A DNA stretch of 64,000 nucleotides from Anaeromassilibacillus senegalensis (GCF_021531715.1 NZ_JAFBIT010000002.1:248001-312000); one strand, 5' to 3'; numbered from the stretch's first letter, positions 6,763 through 14,897 are shown. Made by a program: numbers and translations. Notes: generated from the letters alone by a model not told the origin.

Positions 6763-9705
6763 TTAGAGCAGATCGAGTGCGGCAAACAGGCTGCGCAGAC
6801 GGATGCGCACCGCACCGAGGTTTGTGATTTCATCGATTTTGAGTTGCGTGTAAATTCTGCCGCCGCGGTGCAGGATCGCGCGCACCTCGTCGGTCGTGAT
6901 CGCGTCGACGCCGCAGCCGAAGGAGACGAGCTGGATCAGGTTCAGGCGCTTGTCGTCGCGGTCGGCAACGTATTTCGCCGCCGCGTACAGGCGCGAGTGG
7001 TATGTCCACTGGTTCAAAACCGTCGTCGGGAATTTTTCCACCTTGTTTGAGACGGCGTCCTCGGTGACGAGCACCGCGCCGCAGTCGCAGATGAGGCCGT
7101 CGATGCCGTGGTTGATCTCCGGATCGACGTGGTACGGTCTGCCCGAAAGCACGATGACCGGCTTGTTCTGCGCCTCGGCGATCTTGAGGAATTTATCGCC
7201 GATGGCGCGGATCGCGCGCATGTAGAGGTCATACTCCGCGTACGCCGCGTCGGACGCCTTTTTGACGTCCTGCTTCGTAAAGTCGCCTTTCAGATGGCGG
7301 CGCAGGATCTCGTACATCTTGCCGGGAAAATCGCGGCGGCGGTGCAGGCCGACGTAATCGCCGATGAAGATGGTTTCCTTCAGCTTCGGGATGTTCGAGG
7401 AAATGACCTCCGGGTAGTACGCGACGACCGGGCAGTTGTAGTGGTTGTCGCCGAGGTTCTCGTCGAGGTTATACGTCATGCAGGGGTAGAAGATCGCGTC
7501 CACGCCCGCGTCGAGCAGGGCCTCCACGTGGCCGTGCATCAGCTTCGCCGGGAAGCACGCCGTATCGGACGGGATCGTGTGCTGGCCCTTGAGGTAAAGC
7601 TGGCGGTTTGACGCCGGGGAGGTCATCACGTCGTAGCCAAGCGTCGTAAAGAACTTATACCAGAACGGCAGCAGCTCGTACATGTTGAGGCCCATCGGGA
7701 TGCCGATGATGGGCTTGCCGGTATTTTTATATGTATAACGTGCGAGGAGCTTGCGCTTTTCCTCGAACATGTTGTATTTCGTCTCGCTGGACTTCACGCC
7801 CGTGACCGGCTTTTCGCAGCGGTTGCCGCTGATGAACTTGCGGCCGCCGGAGAAGGTGTTCACCGTCAGCTTGCAGTTATTCGAGCAGCCGCGGCAGGTG
7901 ATGGCCTTGACGCTGTGCGTGAAGACTTCCAGCGCATCCTTCGGCAGAAGCGTGGACTGCGGCAGCTCGCCGCCCTTTGCGCACGCCTTTTCACGCGCAT
8001 AAAGCGCCGCGCCGTACGCGCCCATCAAGCCCGCGATGGTCGGGCGGATGACGTCGTGCCCGATCTCCTGCTCAAACGCGCGGAGCACCGCGTCGTTCAG
8101 AAATGTGCCGCCCTGCACGACGATCTCCTGGCCGATCGCCTTGGAATCGACCGCGCGGATCACCTTGTACAGCGCATTCTTGACGACGCTGATCGAAAGG
8201 CCAGCCGAGATGTTCTCGACGCTTGCGCCGTCCTTCTGCGCCTGCTTGACCGAGGAATTCATGAAGACCGTGCAGCGCGAGCCGAGGTCCACCGGGCGGT
8301 CGGCAAAGAGGCCGAGCTCCGCGAAATCCTCAATCGAATAGCCGAGCGCGCCGGCGAAGGTCTGCAGGAACGAGCCGCAGCCCGAGGAGCACGCTTCGTT
8401 AAGGAAAATATCGTCGATGACGCCGTTGCCGATCTTGAAGCACTTGATGTCCTGTCCGCCGATGTCGATGATGAAATCGACCTTCGGGTTGAACGCGCGC
8501 GCGGCGTAGAAATGCGCCATGGTCTCGACGATGCCGTAATCGACCGAGAACGCGTTCTTGATGATGTCCTCGCCGTAACCCGTCGCGGCGCAGGCGCAGA
8601 TCTTCGCCTGCGGGAAGCGCGTATAGACCTCCAGCAGGAACTCACGCATCAGCGGGACGGGATTGCCGCTGTTCGACATATACCGCGAGCAGACGATGCT
8701 GCCCTCTTTGTCCGTCACGACGGCCTTGACCGTTGTGGAGCCGGCGTCGATGCCGATGAAAACCGGCTCGCCGTCCTCGAGCGTGTCGCGCACCCGGACA
8801 CCCGCGCCGTTGTGGCGCTTCGTGAACGCGTCGTACTCCGCCTTGTCCTTGAAGAGCGGCGGGCAGGCGCGGTATTCCTCCTTCGCCGTATAGTGGGCGA
8901 TAGCGTTGATATGCATTTTGAGCGGCTTTTTCTCGCCGTCCGCCGCAAACGCCGCGCCGAGCGCGACGAAATACAGCGAATTTTCCGGGCATACGCCGGT
9001 GATGCCGAGCGTGTCGTCGAACGCGGCGCGCAGCTCGGAGAGGAAGGTCATCGGGCCGCCGAGGTAGACGACCTTGCCCGCGATCTCGCGGCCCTGTGCG
9101 AGACCCGCGACCGTCTGGTTGACGACGGCGTACAGGATGCTCGCGGCGACGTCCTTCTTCTGCGCGCCCTGATTCAGAAGCGGCTGGATATCGCTCTTGG
9201 CGAACACACCGCAGCGGGACGCGATCGTGTAAATCTTCTCGTGCTCCTTCGAGAGCGTGTTGAGCTCATCGGGCGTGATGTTGAGCAGCGTCGCCATCTG
9301 GTCGATGAACGCGCCGGTGCCGCCCGCGCAGGAGCCGTTCATGCGCACCTCGAGACCCGCGGCATTGTTTCCGTCCGTCAAAAACAGAATCTTCGCATCC
9401 TCGCCGCCCAGCTCGATGACGGCGTCCGTGCCGGGCACAAGACGGTTGACCGCGATGCGCGTGGCGTAGACCTCCTGCACAAACGGGATGCCGCTGCGCT
9501 CCGCAAGACCCATGCCCGCCGAGCCGGAGATGCTCAGGAGCACCTGCTCATCCGGGAACAGCGCCTCCACCTCGCGCAGCATCTCGACCGATTTCTCGAC
9601 GATGCGCGACAGATGCCGTTCGTATTTCTTAAACAGTATTTCGTTTTGGTCATTCAGGACGACGCATTTCAGCGTTGTCGAGCCGACATCCAGACCGATT
9701 CTCAT
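6763..9705 (-). CDS. Acyl-CoA dehydratase activase (tandem BadF/BcrA ASKHA domains + DUF2229)
   Basis: The 980-residue protein carries two ASKHA ATPase domains. The first (about 1-255) opens with RIGLDVGSTTLKCVVL and has NGSCAGGTGAFIDQMA and ASRCGVFAKSD; the second (about 315-575) has FIGIDAGSTTVKAVVTD, ACSSGCGSFLQTFA and GSRCTVFMNSS. The paired Cys in each copy match the [4Fe-4S] ligands that HgdC-type activators hold at their dimer interface. A DUF2229 region with CRGCSNNC follows (about 625-860). Such enzymes use ATP to push a low-potential electron to a dehydratase partner. Here the partner-like domain is the separate downstream gene. No fatty-acid or amino-acid fermentation genes adjoin, so the process served is open. 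Confidence 0.92.
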   Translation of the reverse strand: MRIGLDVGSTTLKCVVLNDQNEILFKKYERHLSRIVEKSVEMLREVEALFPDEQVLLSISGSAGMGLAERSGIPFVQEVYATRIAVNRLVPGTDAVIELGGEDAKILFLTDGNNAAGLEVRMNGSCAGGTGAFIDQMATLLNITPDELNTLSKEHEKIYTIASRCGVFAKSDIQPLLNQGAQKKDVAASILYAVVNQTVAGLAQGREIAGKVVYLGGPMTFLSELRAAFDDTLGITGVCPENSLYFVALGAAFAADGEKKPLKMHINAIAHYTAKEEYRACPPLFKDKAEYDAFTKRHNGAGVRVRDTLEDGEPVFIGIDAGSTTVKAVVTDKEGSIVCSRYMSNSGNPVPLMREFLLEVYTRFPQAKICACAATGYGEDIIKNAFSVDYGIVETMAHFYAARAFNPKVDFIIDIGGQDIKCFKIGNGVIDDIFLNEACSSGCGSFLQTFAGALGYSIEDFAELGLFADRPVDLGSRCTVFMNSSVKQAQKDGASVENISAGLSISVVKNALYKVIRAVDSKAIGQEIVVQGGTFLNDAVLRAFEQEIGHDVIRPTIAGLMGAYGAALYAREKACAKGGELPQSTLLPKDALEVFTHSVKAITCRGCSNNCKLTVNTFSGGRKFISGNRCEKPVTGVKSSETKYNMFEEKRKLLARYTYKNTGKPIIGIPMGLNMYELLPFWYKFFTTLGYDVMTSPASNRQLYLKGQHTIPSDTACFPAKLMHGHVEALLDAGVDAIFYPCMTYNLDENLGDNHYNCPVVAYYPEVISSNIPKLKETIFIGDYVGLHRRRDFPGKMYEILRRHLKGDFTKQDVKKASDAAYAEYDLYMRAIRAIGDKFLKIAEAQNKPVIVLSGRPYHVDPEINHGIDGLICDCGAVLVTEDAVSNKVEKFPTTVLNQWTYHSRLYAAAKYVADRDDKRLNLIQLVSFGCGVDAITTDEVRAILHRGGRIYTQLKIDEITNLGAVRIRLRSLFAALDLL

Positions 9706-9899
9706 CGTGTGTCCCTTCCCTTTCCGCCCACATCACCGGGCTCTCTCCTTAATCCGCAAAGCGCTCCAATTCAGAAAACTTATATTATTTTAACACACAC
9801 CGCCGAACAATTCAATATGCCGCGGCATGGGGAAATTGTAAACATTTCTTTATCCGGGCGCACATATACTGCCATGAAACCGAGAAAGGACGGGGTTGC

Positions 9900-10892
9900 A
9901 TGGTCAAAAAATATTTTCCGGGCGCAAACACGGGACGGGGCTTTCAGGGGCGCTTTCGGGGCATTGTGCCGCCGTGGGAGGCGCCGCATTACACGTATAT
10001 CTTAAAGGGCGGGCCGGGCGTCGGCAAAAACACGCTGATGAAAAAGGTCTCGTGCCTTGCGCGCGCGAACGGACTCGAAACGGAGGAATTCCGCTGCGCG
10101 AGCGATCCGGAGAGCCTCGACGCGGTGCGCATCCCGCAGCGGGGGATCGTCCTGCTCGACGGCACCGCACCGCACACGCTCGACCCCACTGTGCCGGGCA
10201 TTGAGGCGGAGATCGTAAACCTCGGGCATTTTCTGCACCGCGAAGCGTTCGCCCGGCGGCGCGGCGAGCTCATGCTCCTGTTCGAGGAAAACCGCGCGCA
10301 TTACCGGGCGGCGTACGCGTGTCTGGAGGCGGCGGGCGCGCTGCGGCGCGCGGCAGTGGAGGACGCCGCAAATTCCGCCGATCTGCCGATGATCCGCGCG
10401 TTCCTGCGCGAGGGCTTCCCGCTCTCCGCGCCCGGCGCGCAGCGCACGCTGTTCCTCTGCTCCCCCACGCCCGCCGGGGTCATCGATTTCCGTGAGACGC
10501 TCGGCGTGGAGAACACGGTGTTCCTGCCGGGCATCCTTGGCGCGGTCTTTCTGCGCGAAGCCGTGCTGCTCGCGCGCGGCACGAAAGCGGAGGTTTTCCT
10601 CGATTTTCTCACGCCGGATCTGCCGCAGTATCTGTATCTGCCGGACAGCGGCACGATGCTCTGCGCCGTGGACGACGCGCACAGCACGCTGAATGAATTC
10701 CTGCTCAGCCCGCTCTCCGATTTCATCCCGCCCGCACTGCACGAGGCCGATGTGCTGACGGCGCACGCGGTGGAGGAGCTGCGCCTGTGCAAGCGCACGC
10801 ACGACGCCATCGAAGCGCTGTACCGCCCTTTCGTCGACTATGACCGCGTCGACCGCGAAACCGAAGCCCTGCTCGAAAAGCTCGCGCTGTAA
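9900..10892 (+). CDS. PRK06851-like ATPase with altered P-loops
   Basis: The 330-residue protein resembles the PRK06851 family, whose members have two P-loop NTPase halves. The first half contains YILKGGPGVGKNTLMKKV (about 33-50): a P-loop in which the usual Ser/Thr after Lys is Asn. The second half keeps family features (TLFLCSPTPAGVIDF, LYLPDSGTMLCAVDD) but the expected second P-loop is replaced by VFLPGILGAVFLREAVLLA. ATP binding may thus be weakened. It is divergent from the activase and is followed by the promoter of an HTH module. Function of the family is not established. Confidence 0.75.
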   Translation: MVKKYFPGANTGRGFQGRFRGIVPPWEAPHYTYILKGGPGVGKNTLMKKVSCLARANGLETEEFRCASDPESLDAVRIPQRGIVLLDGTAPHTLDPTVPGIEAEIVNLGHFLHREAFARRRGELMLLFEENRAHYRAAYACLEAAGALRRAAVEDAANSADLPMIRAFLREGFPLSAPGAQRTLFLCSPTPAGVIDFRETLGVENTVFLPGILGAVFLREAVLLARGTKAEVFLDFLTPDLPQYLYLPDSGTMLCAVDDAHSTLNEFLLSPLSDFIPPALHEADVLTAHAVEELRLCKRTHDAIEALYRPFVDYDRVDRETEALLEKLAL

Positions 10893-10903
10893 CGCGAAAG
10901 CCC

Positions 10904-10960
10904 TTGACATTGAGCGGCGGACATGATAATATGAAGTTGGCTTCACAAGAAGTTTACTTC
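10904..10960 (+). promoter_or_regulatory. Promoter with two GAAGT/ACTTC dyads (HTH module A)
   Basis: TTGACA (10904-10909), 17 bases, TAATAT (10927-10932). Immediately downstream are TGAAGTTGGCTTCA (10932-10945) and GAAGTTTACTTC (10949-10960), two inverted repeats placed to block transcription. The HTH protein encoded next is the natural candidate to bind them. The same AAGT-NN-ACTT core recurs at the second module (45245-45300). Confidence 0.65.
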
Positions 10961-10978
10961 ATGTTTTGAGGAGGGACT

Positions 10979-11209
10979 ATGAAAACAAAGGTCAAAGAAT
11001 TGCGAACCGCCGCTAAATTGACGCAACAGCAGTTGGCAGATTTGGTTCATGTCTCTTCACGCACCATCATTTCCATTGAGAAAGAGCAGTATAGTCCATC
11101 GCTGATGCTCGCATACAGAATGGCGGAAATTTTCGGGGTAAGCGTAGAGGAGCTTTGTTGTTTAAAAGAAAACCGTGAACGGGAGGACAGAGAATATGAA
11201 AACCTTTAA
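10979..11209 (+). CDS. Small HTH regulator, module A
   Basis: A 76-residue Xre-type regulator of the short class: KVKELRTAAKLTQQQLADLVHVSSRTIISIEKEQYSPSLMLAYRMAEIFGVSVEELCC. The recognition helix falls at about 28-38. GAGGAGG precedes the start. Its last 14 bases overlap the start region of the membrane-protein gene at 11196, so the two are translationally coupled. A second module of the same design lies at 45337. Autorepression through the dyads at 10932-10960 is inferred. Confidence 0.9.
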   Translation: MKTKVKELRTAAKLTQQQLADLVHVSSRTIISIEKEQYSPSLMLAYRMAEIFGVSVEELCCLKENREREDREYENL

Positions 11210-11654
11210 GCCGCTTTCTTTTTCCGACAAAATCAGGTGGCGCAACCGTGCGCTGGGGTGCTTGCTCGTTTTGATGCTGATTTATATGGTCATCATCGGC
11301 GAGATGGGTCTGGGAGATTCACGCGTGATGACCACATTAGCCGACAATGTCAGCCGCATCATCTTTTTCGGCGGCATGATCTGGGTTATATATAAAATTG
11401 TCCGGAACAGAAAGCTTTTGAAAGACCGACAGCTTTTGAAGGAACAAATGCAAGATGAATTCGACGAGCGAAACCGCTACCTGCACGATAAAAGCGGCGG
11501 CATCGTTTGGGATGTTCTGTTTGTGTGTCTGCTGTTCGTTACCCTGACAACTTCTCTGGTCAATATGCCGGCATTCTACACTTCCCTCGCGATCTTAACG
11601 ATTTGCGTCATCCTAAAGCTCGTCGTATATTTCCTGTACAAAGGAACGGAATGA
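11196..11654 (+). CDS. Four-helix membrane protein, module A
   Basis: The 152-residue product has two pairs of transmembrane helices (about 17-35 and 49-67; 98-117 and 122-145) separated by a charged cytoplasmic segment with LLKEQMQDEFDERNRYLHDKSG. The DER motif between the helix pairs recurs in the product at 45581 (KEHDERTAQ), and resembles the DUF2178-type family, though that label is uncertain. ATG at 11196 is preferred to the GTG at 11175 because GGGAGGACAG lies directly upstream. It overlaps the HTH gene. Its role is unknown; a membrane partner or target of the HTH protein is inferred. Confidence 0.75.
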   Translation: MKTFKPLSFSDKIRWRNRALGCLLVLMLIYMVIIGEMGLGDSRVMTTLADNVSRIIFFGGMIWVIYKIVRNRKLLKDRQLLKEQMQDEFDERNRYLHDKSGGIVWDVLFVCLLFVTLTTSLVNMPAFYTSLAILTICVILKLVVYFLYKGTE

Positions 11655-11661
11655 GTGCGCA

Positions 11662-11695
11662 AAAACCCTCCGCAGAATCACCGGCGGAGGGTTTT
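11662..11695. terminator. Terminator after module A
   Basis: AAAACCCTCCGC pairs perfectly with GCGGAGGGTTTT around a 10-base loop; it also lies at the end of the convergent GNAT gene. Confidence 0.85.
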
Positions 11696-11700
11696 GTGTG

Positions 11701-12285
11701 TCAGGATATGTTGTACTGCTTGGCGAGGGCTTCGCGGATGGTGCCGAAGAGCCTCACGGGCTGCGGGTGATCGGGGTGGGGCGCGATGCACTTTTCCATC
11801 CAAACCATGTCGTACCAGCGGCCAAATTTATAGCCGCACTTGTGGAACTGCCCGACGAGCCGGTAGCCGAGATGCGCGTGAAAATCGGCGCTGTTTTTGG
11901 TGAGGTACGCGTCCTCCTCCACGGGGTAGCCGATGCAGGCGTTCAGGTTGGTGATGTTCTGCAGCGCGAGGGCTTGCTCGAGCGCCGTGTACAGCTCCCG
12001 GCCGAGGCCCTGACGGTGCGCGTCCTTCGCGATGTAGATGGTCGTTTCCACGGCCCAGTCGTATGCGCGGCGTTCCTTGAACGGCCCGGCGTACGCATAG
12101 CCGACGATCTCGCCGCCGCACTCCGAGACGAGGTACGGGTACCGGCTGAGCGTGCGGCGGATGCGGCCCCGGAATTCCTCCACAGACGGCACCTCGTATT
12201 CAAAGGTGATCGCCGTGTGCTCCACATAATACGCGTAGATTCCGAGCAAAGCCTCCGCATCGTTTTCCGTCGCTGTCCGGATCAT
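11701..12285 (-). CDS. GNAT-family N-acetyltransferase
   Basis: The 194-residue product is of the phosphinothricin acetyltransferase-like branch: MIRTATENDAEALLGIYAYYVEHTAITFEYEVPS, GYAYAGPFKERRAYDWAVETTIYIA and the acetyl-CoA loop AHRQGLGRELY (about 92-102), then FHAHLGYRLVGQFHKCGYKFGRWYDMVWMEK. It would transfer an acetyl group from acetyl-CoA to a small amine, substrate unknown. About 30 residues at the C-terminus exceed the core fold. It stands alone. Confidence 0.9.
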   Translation of the reverse strand: MIRTATENDAEALLGIYAYYVEHTAITFEYEVPSVEEFRGRIRRTLSRYPYLVSECGGEIVGYAYAGPFKERRAYDWAVETTIYIAKDAHRQGLGRELYTALEQALALQNITNLNACIGYPVEEDAYLTKNSADFHAHLGYRLVGQFHKCGYKFGRWYDMVWMEKCIAPHPDHPQPVRLFGTIREALAKQYNIS

Positions 12286-12352
12286 TTCTGCCGCCTCGTT
12301 TTCGTTCGTTTAAGCGCAGTATAGCACGGCGGCGCGAAAAAAGCAACCGCTG

Positions 12353-12889
12353 TCAGTCGATGAGCTTTGCGCGGCGCAGCGCAACGACGATCGCCGGGAT
12401 CAGGACGATCTGCACGATAATGCCCGGGAGAGCGGTCGTAATCGCGCCGGAGATGAACGCCGCAAACGTGAATGCGCCCGCATCGCCCGCGATACCGGTC
12501 ATGATGAGCTTCACAACGCCCCAGACGACGCGCCCGGCCACCATCGCGATGAGCAGGCTGGCGTAGAGGGTGCCAAGGTTCTTTTTCCGAAAGGCGAGGC
12601 CGTACAGCAGACCGCTCACGAGGCCGTATGTCAAAAGCTCGAAGGCCATCGGGATGGCGTTCATCAGCGGCGGCATGCTGAAGATCAGGAAGCGCAGCAG
12701 CGGCGCGATGAAGCCAACGGCCGCGCCGATGGGCCCGCCGCAGACAAAGCCCGCGAGCAGCACCGGCAGGTGCATTGGGCAGAGCATCTGGCCGATCTGC
12801 GGGATCTGACCGGTGACAAACGGCAGCAGCAGCGCGAGCGCGAGGAACAGCGCGCCGAGCACAAGATTCTTAACGGATTGCTTTTTCAT
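12353..12889 (-). CDS. ECF transporter S component (PanT-like)
   Basis: The 178-residue membrane protein is a substrate-binding S subunit that would dock on the shared ECF energizing module encoded elsewhere. It starts KNLVLGALFLALALLLPFVTGQIPQIGQMLCPMHLPVLLAGFVCGG, containing the ALFLALA helix that contacts EcfT and a vitamin-pocket-like loop, with about six helices in all. The sequence is closest in style to pantothenate-type S components, but the substrate is inferred only. GAGGAGG precedes the start. A 120-base structured leader with a terminator (12918-13003) lies between promoter and gene, so expression is probably controlled by attenuation. Confidence 0.8.
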   Translation of the reverse strand: MKKQSVKNLVLGALFLALALLLPFVTGQIPQIGQMLCPMHLPVLLAGFVCGGPIGAAVGFIAPLLRFLIFSMPPLMNAIPMAFELLTYGLVSGLLYGLAFRKKNLGTLYASLLIAMVAGRVVWGVVKLIMTGIAGDAGAFTFAAFISGAITTALPGIIVQIVLIPAIVVALRRAKLID

Positions 12890-12917
12890 GGGTTTTCCTC
12901 CTCAGGGTATGATGAAA

Positions 12918-13003
12918 ACAAAAAAAGACCGCGAAGCATCCGGCCTTTTCGGCTCCGGGGACCTTCGTGGTCTTGTTTTTACGCTTGTCCGCTTCGTGCG
13001 GAC
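12918..13003 (-). promoter_or_regulatory. Structured attenuator leader with twin ACGAA-loop hairpins
   Basis: Read leftwards, the leader first forms GTCCGC-ACGAA-GCGGAC (13003-12987), then GACC-ACGAA-GGTC (12972-12960). The second hairpin shares bases with the 5' arm of a longer terminator stem (AAGACCACGAAG, 12974-12963, with CTTCGCGGTCTT, 12936-12925) that ends in a T-run at 12924-12918. Formation of the small hairpin and of the terminator are mutually exclusive, the hallmark of a riboswitch or protein-bound attenuator. No known riboswitch consensus was recognised; the two CG-containing loops recall guanidine-II only superficially. Confidence 0.6.
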
Positions 13004-13012
13004 GTTAGGGAG

Positions 13013-13042
13013 AGTATAGCATATCGCGGGGGATCTTGTCAA
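13013..13042 (-). promoter_or_regulatory. Promoter of the ECF S component leader
   Basis: TTGACA (13042-13037), 18 bases, TATACT (13018-13013), beginning just after the nagB stop codon. Confidence 0.75.
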
Positions 13043-13050
13043 TCCCGCGC

Positions 13051-13761
13051 TTACTTTTTCTTGCAGATAATAACCGTGACGTCCTTATGGAGCTGGAGGA
13101 CGGACGCGGGGACTTCCGGCGTGACCTTGCCGTACAGCGACTTCTCGATGATATCGGTCTTGTCCTCGCCCGCGATGAGCAGGATCTTGTTCGCTTTCAT
13201 GATCGTGCCGATGCCCATGGTGATGGCCTGCGTCGGGACATCCTCGCGGCGCTCGAACAGGCGGGAGTTCGCGTTGATCGTGCTCTCCGTCAGGTTGACC
13301 GTGTGGACGTCCTTCGGGAAATAGGTGGTCGGCTCGTTGAAGCCGATGTGGCCGTTGTGGCCGATGCCGAGAAGCTGGAGATCGACGCCGCCGATGGACT
13401 CGATGAACTTTTCGTAGCGGATCGCTTCGGCCTCGAGGTCGACCGCGTTGCCGTTGGGCACGTGCGTATTCGCCTTATCGATGTTGATGTGGTCGAACAG
13501 ATGGTGGTTCATGAAGTAGCGGTAGCTGTTCGGGTTATCGCCGGAGAGACCGCAGTATTCGTCGAGGTTGACGGTCTGCACGCGGGAAAAATCGAGAATG
13601 CCCTTCTCGTAGTTTTCGACCAGCGTCTTGTACGTGCCGATCGGCGAGGAACCCGTCGCAAGGCCGAGCACGCAGTTCGGCTTCAGGAGCACCTGTCCGC
13701 CGATCATATTGGCAGCCAGCACGCTCATTTCCTCGTAGGTGTTTGTCTTGATAATCCGCAT
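13051..13761 (-). CDS. nagB: Glucosamine-6-phosphate deaminase
   Basis: NagB converts glucosamine 6-phosphate to fructose 6-phosphate and ammonia, feeding amino sugars (including those from sialic acid and GlcNAc) into glycolysis. The 236-residue product has LGLATGSSPIGTYKTLV (phosphate loop), TVNLDEYCGL (catalytic Asp), LLGIGHNGHIGFNEP (His and Glu of the proton relay) and a short form of the C-terminus, as usual in Firmicutes. The ATG at 13761 is preferred to one three codons upstream. No nagA adjoins. The secreted sialidase at 58.9-63.9 kb could supply substrate. Confidence 0.96.
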   Translation of the reverse strand: MRIIKTNTYEEMSVLAANMIGGQVLLKPNCVLGLATGSSPIGTYKTLVENYEKGILDFSRVQTVNLDEYCGLSGDNPNSYRYFMNHHLFDHINIDKANTHVPNGNAVDLEAEAIRYEKFIESIGGVDLQLLGIGHNGHIGFNEPTTYFPKDVHTVNLTESTINANSRLFERREDVPTQAITMGIGTIMKANKILLIAGEDKTDIIEKSLYGKVTPEVPASVLQLHKDVTVIICKKK

Positions 13762-13964
13762 CGCAACCATTTCAATACCAATCCTTTCGTTTCAGCCGCG
13801 CACACGCTTCGTGCGGCGTTTTCTTCTTACCTACATCATACCATAAATCGCGGAAAAAGGAAGTCTTTTTCAAGGTTTTTTTGCGATCCTTTATCACGCA
13901 TCATCTATCCTTTAAAGCGAAAGGACAAAGATGCATGATGGATTTGCGTCTCGCGCTGGCTTAA

Positions 13965-14897
13965 CTATTTTCCTCCTGCGACTTCGCTGCGGCACGTTGC
14001 CGCCCGTGGCTTTGCCGTAGGTCGTACCCATTGAGCGAGAATGACGGCGGCGAAGACGAGGACGCAGCCGAACGCTTCCTTCGGGGACATACTCTCGCCG
14101 AGGATCAGCCAGCCGGAGAGCGCCGCAAAGACGGACTCGAGGCTCATAATCAGCGACGCCACGGCGGGCGGGGTGTCCTTCTGTCCGATGATTTGCAGCG
14201 TGTAGCCAACGCCGCTCGACATCAGGCCGGTATAGAGGATCGGCCCGAGACTCAGCAGGATGTCGTTCCAGTTCGGCTGCTCCACGATAAACGCCGCGAC
14301 CGTGCAGAGCACGCCGCAGGTGAGAAACTGCACGCAGGAAAGCTCCACACCGCTGACGAGCGGGGAGAAGCGGTCGATCAGCAGAATATGTACCGAAAAC
14401 GCGACCGCGCAGAGAATCACGAACAGGTCGCCCGTGCCGATGGTGAAGTTCTCCTTGATGCTCAGCAGATACGTGCCGACCGCCGCGATGACGACGCTGA
14501 TCCAGATGTTCAGCCCGACGCGCTTTTTGAAGAACAGCCCAAGCAGCGGGACGACGACGATGTACAGCGCCGTGAGAAAGCCCGCCTTGCCCGCCGTTGT
14601 GAACTGAATGCCGATCTGCTGCAGACTGGACGCCACCGCGAGCGCGACGCCACACAGCACGCCCCCGAGCCACAGCGTCTTCCGGTAATTTCCGGCCGCA
14701 CCGGGCTGCGCCGCGGGACTCTTCCTGCGCCGCAGGAAAAGAATGACCGGCAGCAAAGCGAGCGCCGCGACGAAGTTGCGCACGCCGTTGAAGGTGAACG
14801 GGCCGAGATGGTCCATGCCAAGGCTCTGCGCGACGAACGCCGTGCCCCAGATGAGCGCGGTGAGCGTCAGAAGCAGAGCGCCTCTGAATTGCTTCAT
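13965..14897 (-). CDS. EamA/DMT-family exporter
   Basis: The 310-residue product has ten predicted helices in two EamA repeats. It opens MKQFRGALLLTLTALIWGTAFVAQSLGMDHLGPFTFNGVRNFVAAL and repeats the pattern at VGYTLQIIGQKDTPPAVASLIMSLESVFAALSGWLILGE, which is the EamA signature. The start at 14897 has AAAGGAAA upstream; the reading frame extends further without a ribosome site. Likely a metabolite or drug exporter in the inner membrane. It is probably co-transcribed with the upstream MATE gene 70 bases away. Confidence 0.9.
   Translation of the reverse strand: MKQFRGALLLTLTALIWGTAFVAQSLGMDHLGPFTFNGVRNFVAALALLPVILFLRRRKSPAAQPGAAGNYRKTLWLGGVLCGVALAVASSLQQIGIQFTTAGKAGFLTALYIVVVPLLGLFFKKRVGLNIWISVVIAAVGTYLLSIKENFTIGTGDLFVILCAVAFSVHILLIDRFSPLVSGVELSCVQFLTCGVLCTVAAFIVEQPNWNDILLSLGPILYTGLMSSGVGYTLQIIGQKDTPPAVASLIMSLESVFAALSGWLILGESMSPKEAFGCVLVFAAVILAQWVRPTAKPRAATCRSEVAGGK

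Noticed and set aside
9817-9828. Perfect palindrome ATGCCGCGGCAT in the activase/ATPase intergenic region
   Set aside because: It is a single 12-bp palindrome in GC-rich DNA with no clear relation to a promoter; too little to call an operator.
7915-10005. A 696-codon rightward frame opposite the activase gene
   Set aside because: It is the mirror of the GC-rich activase gene, with Arg/Asp/Val-rich composition, no ribosome site and no recognisable domain.
12918-13003. Identification of the leader as a guanidine-II (mini-ykkC), THF or TPP riboswitch
   Set aside because: Guanidine-II has four-base ACGR loops and usually controls guanidine exporters or carboxylases; the conserved cores of the THF and TPP aptamers are not seen. 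It is kept only as an unassigned attenuator.
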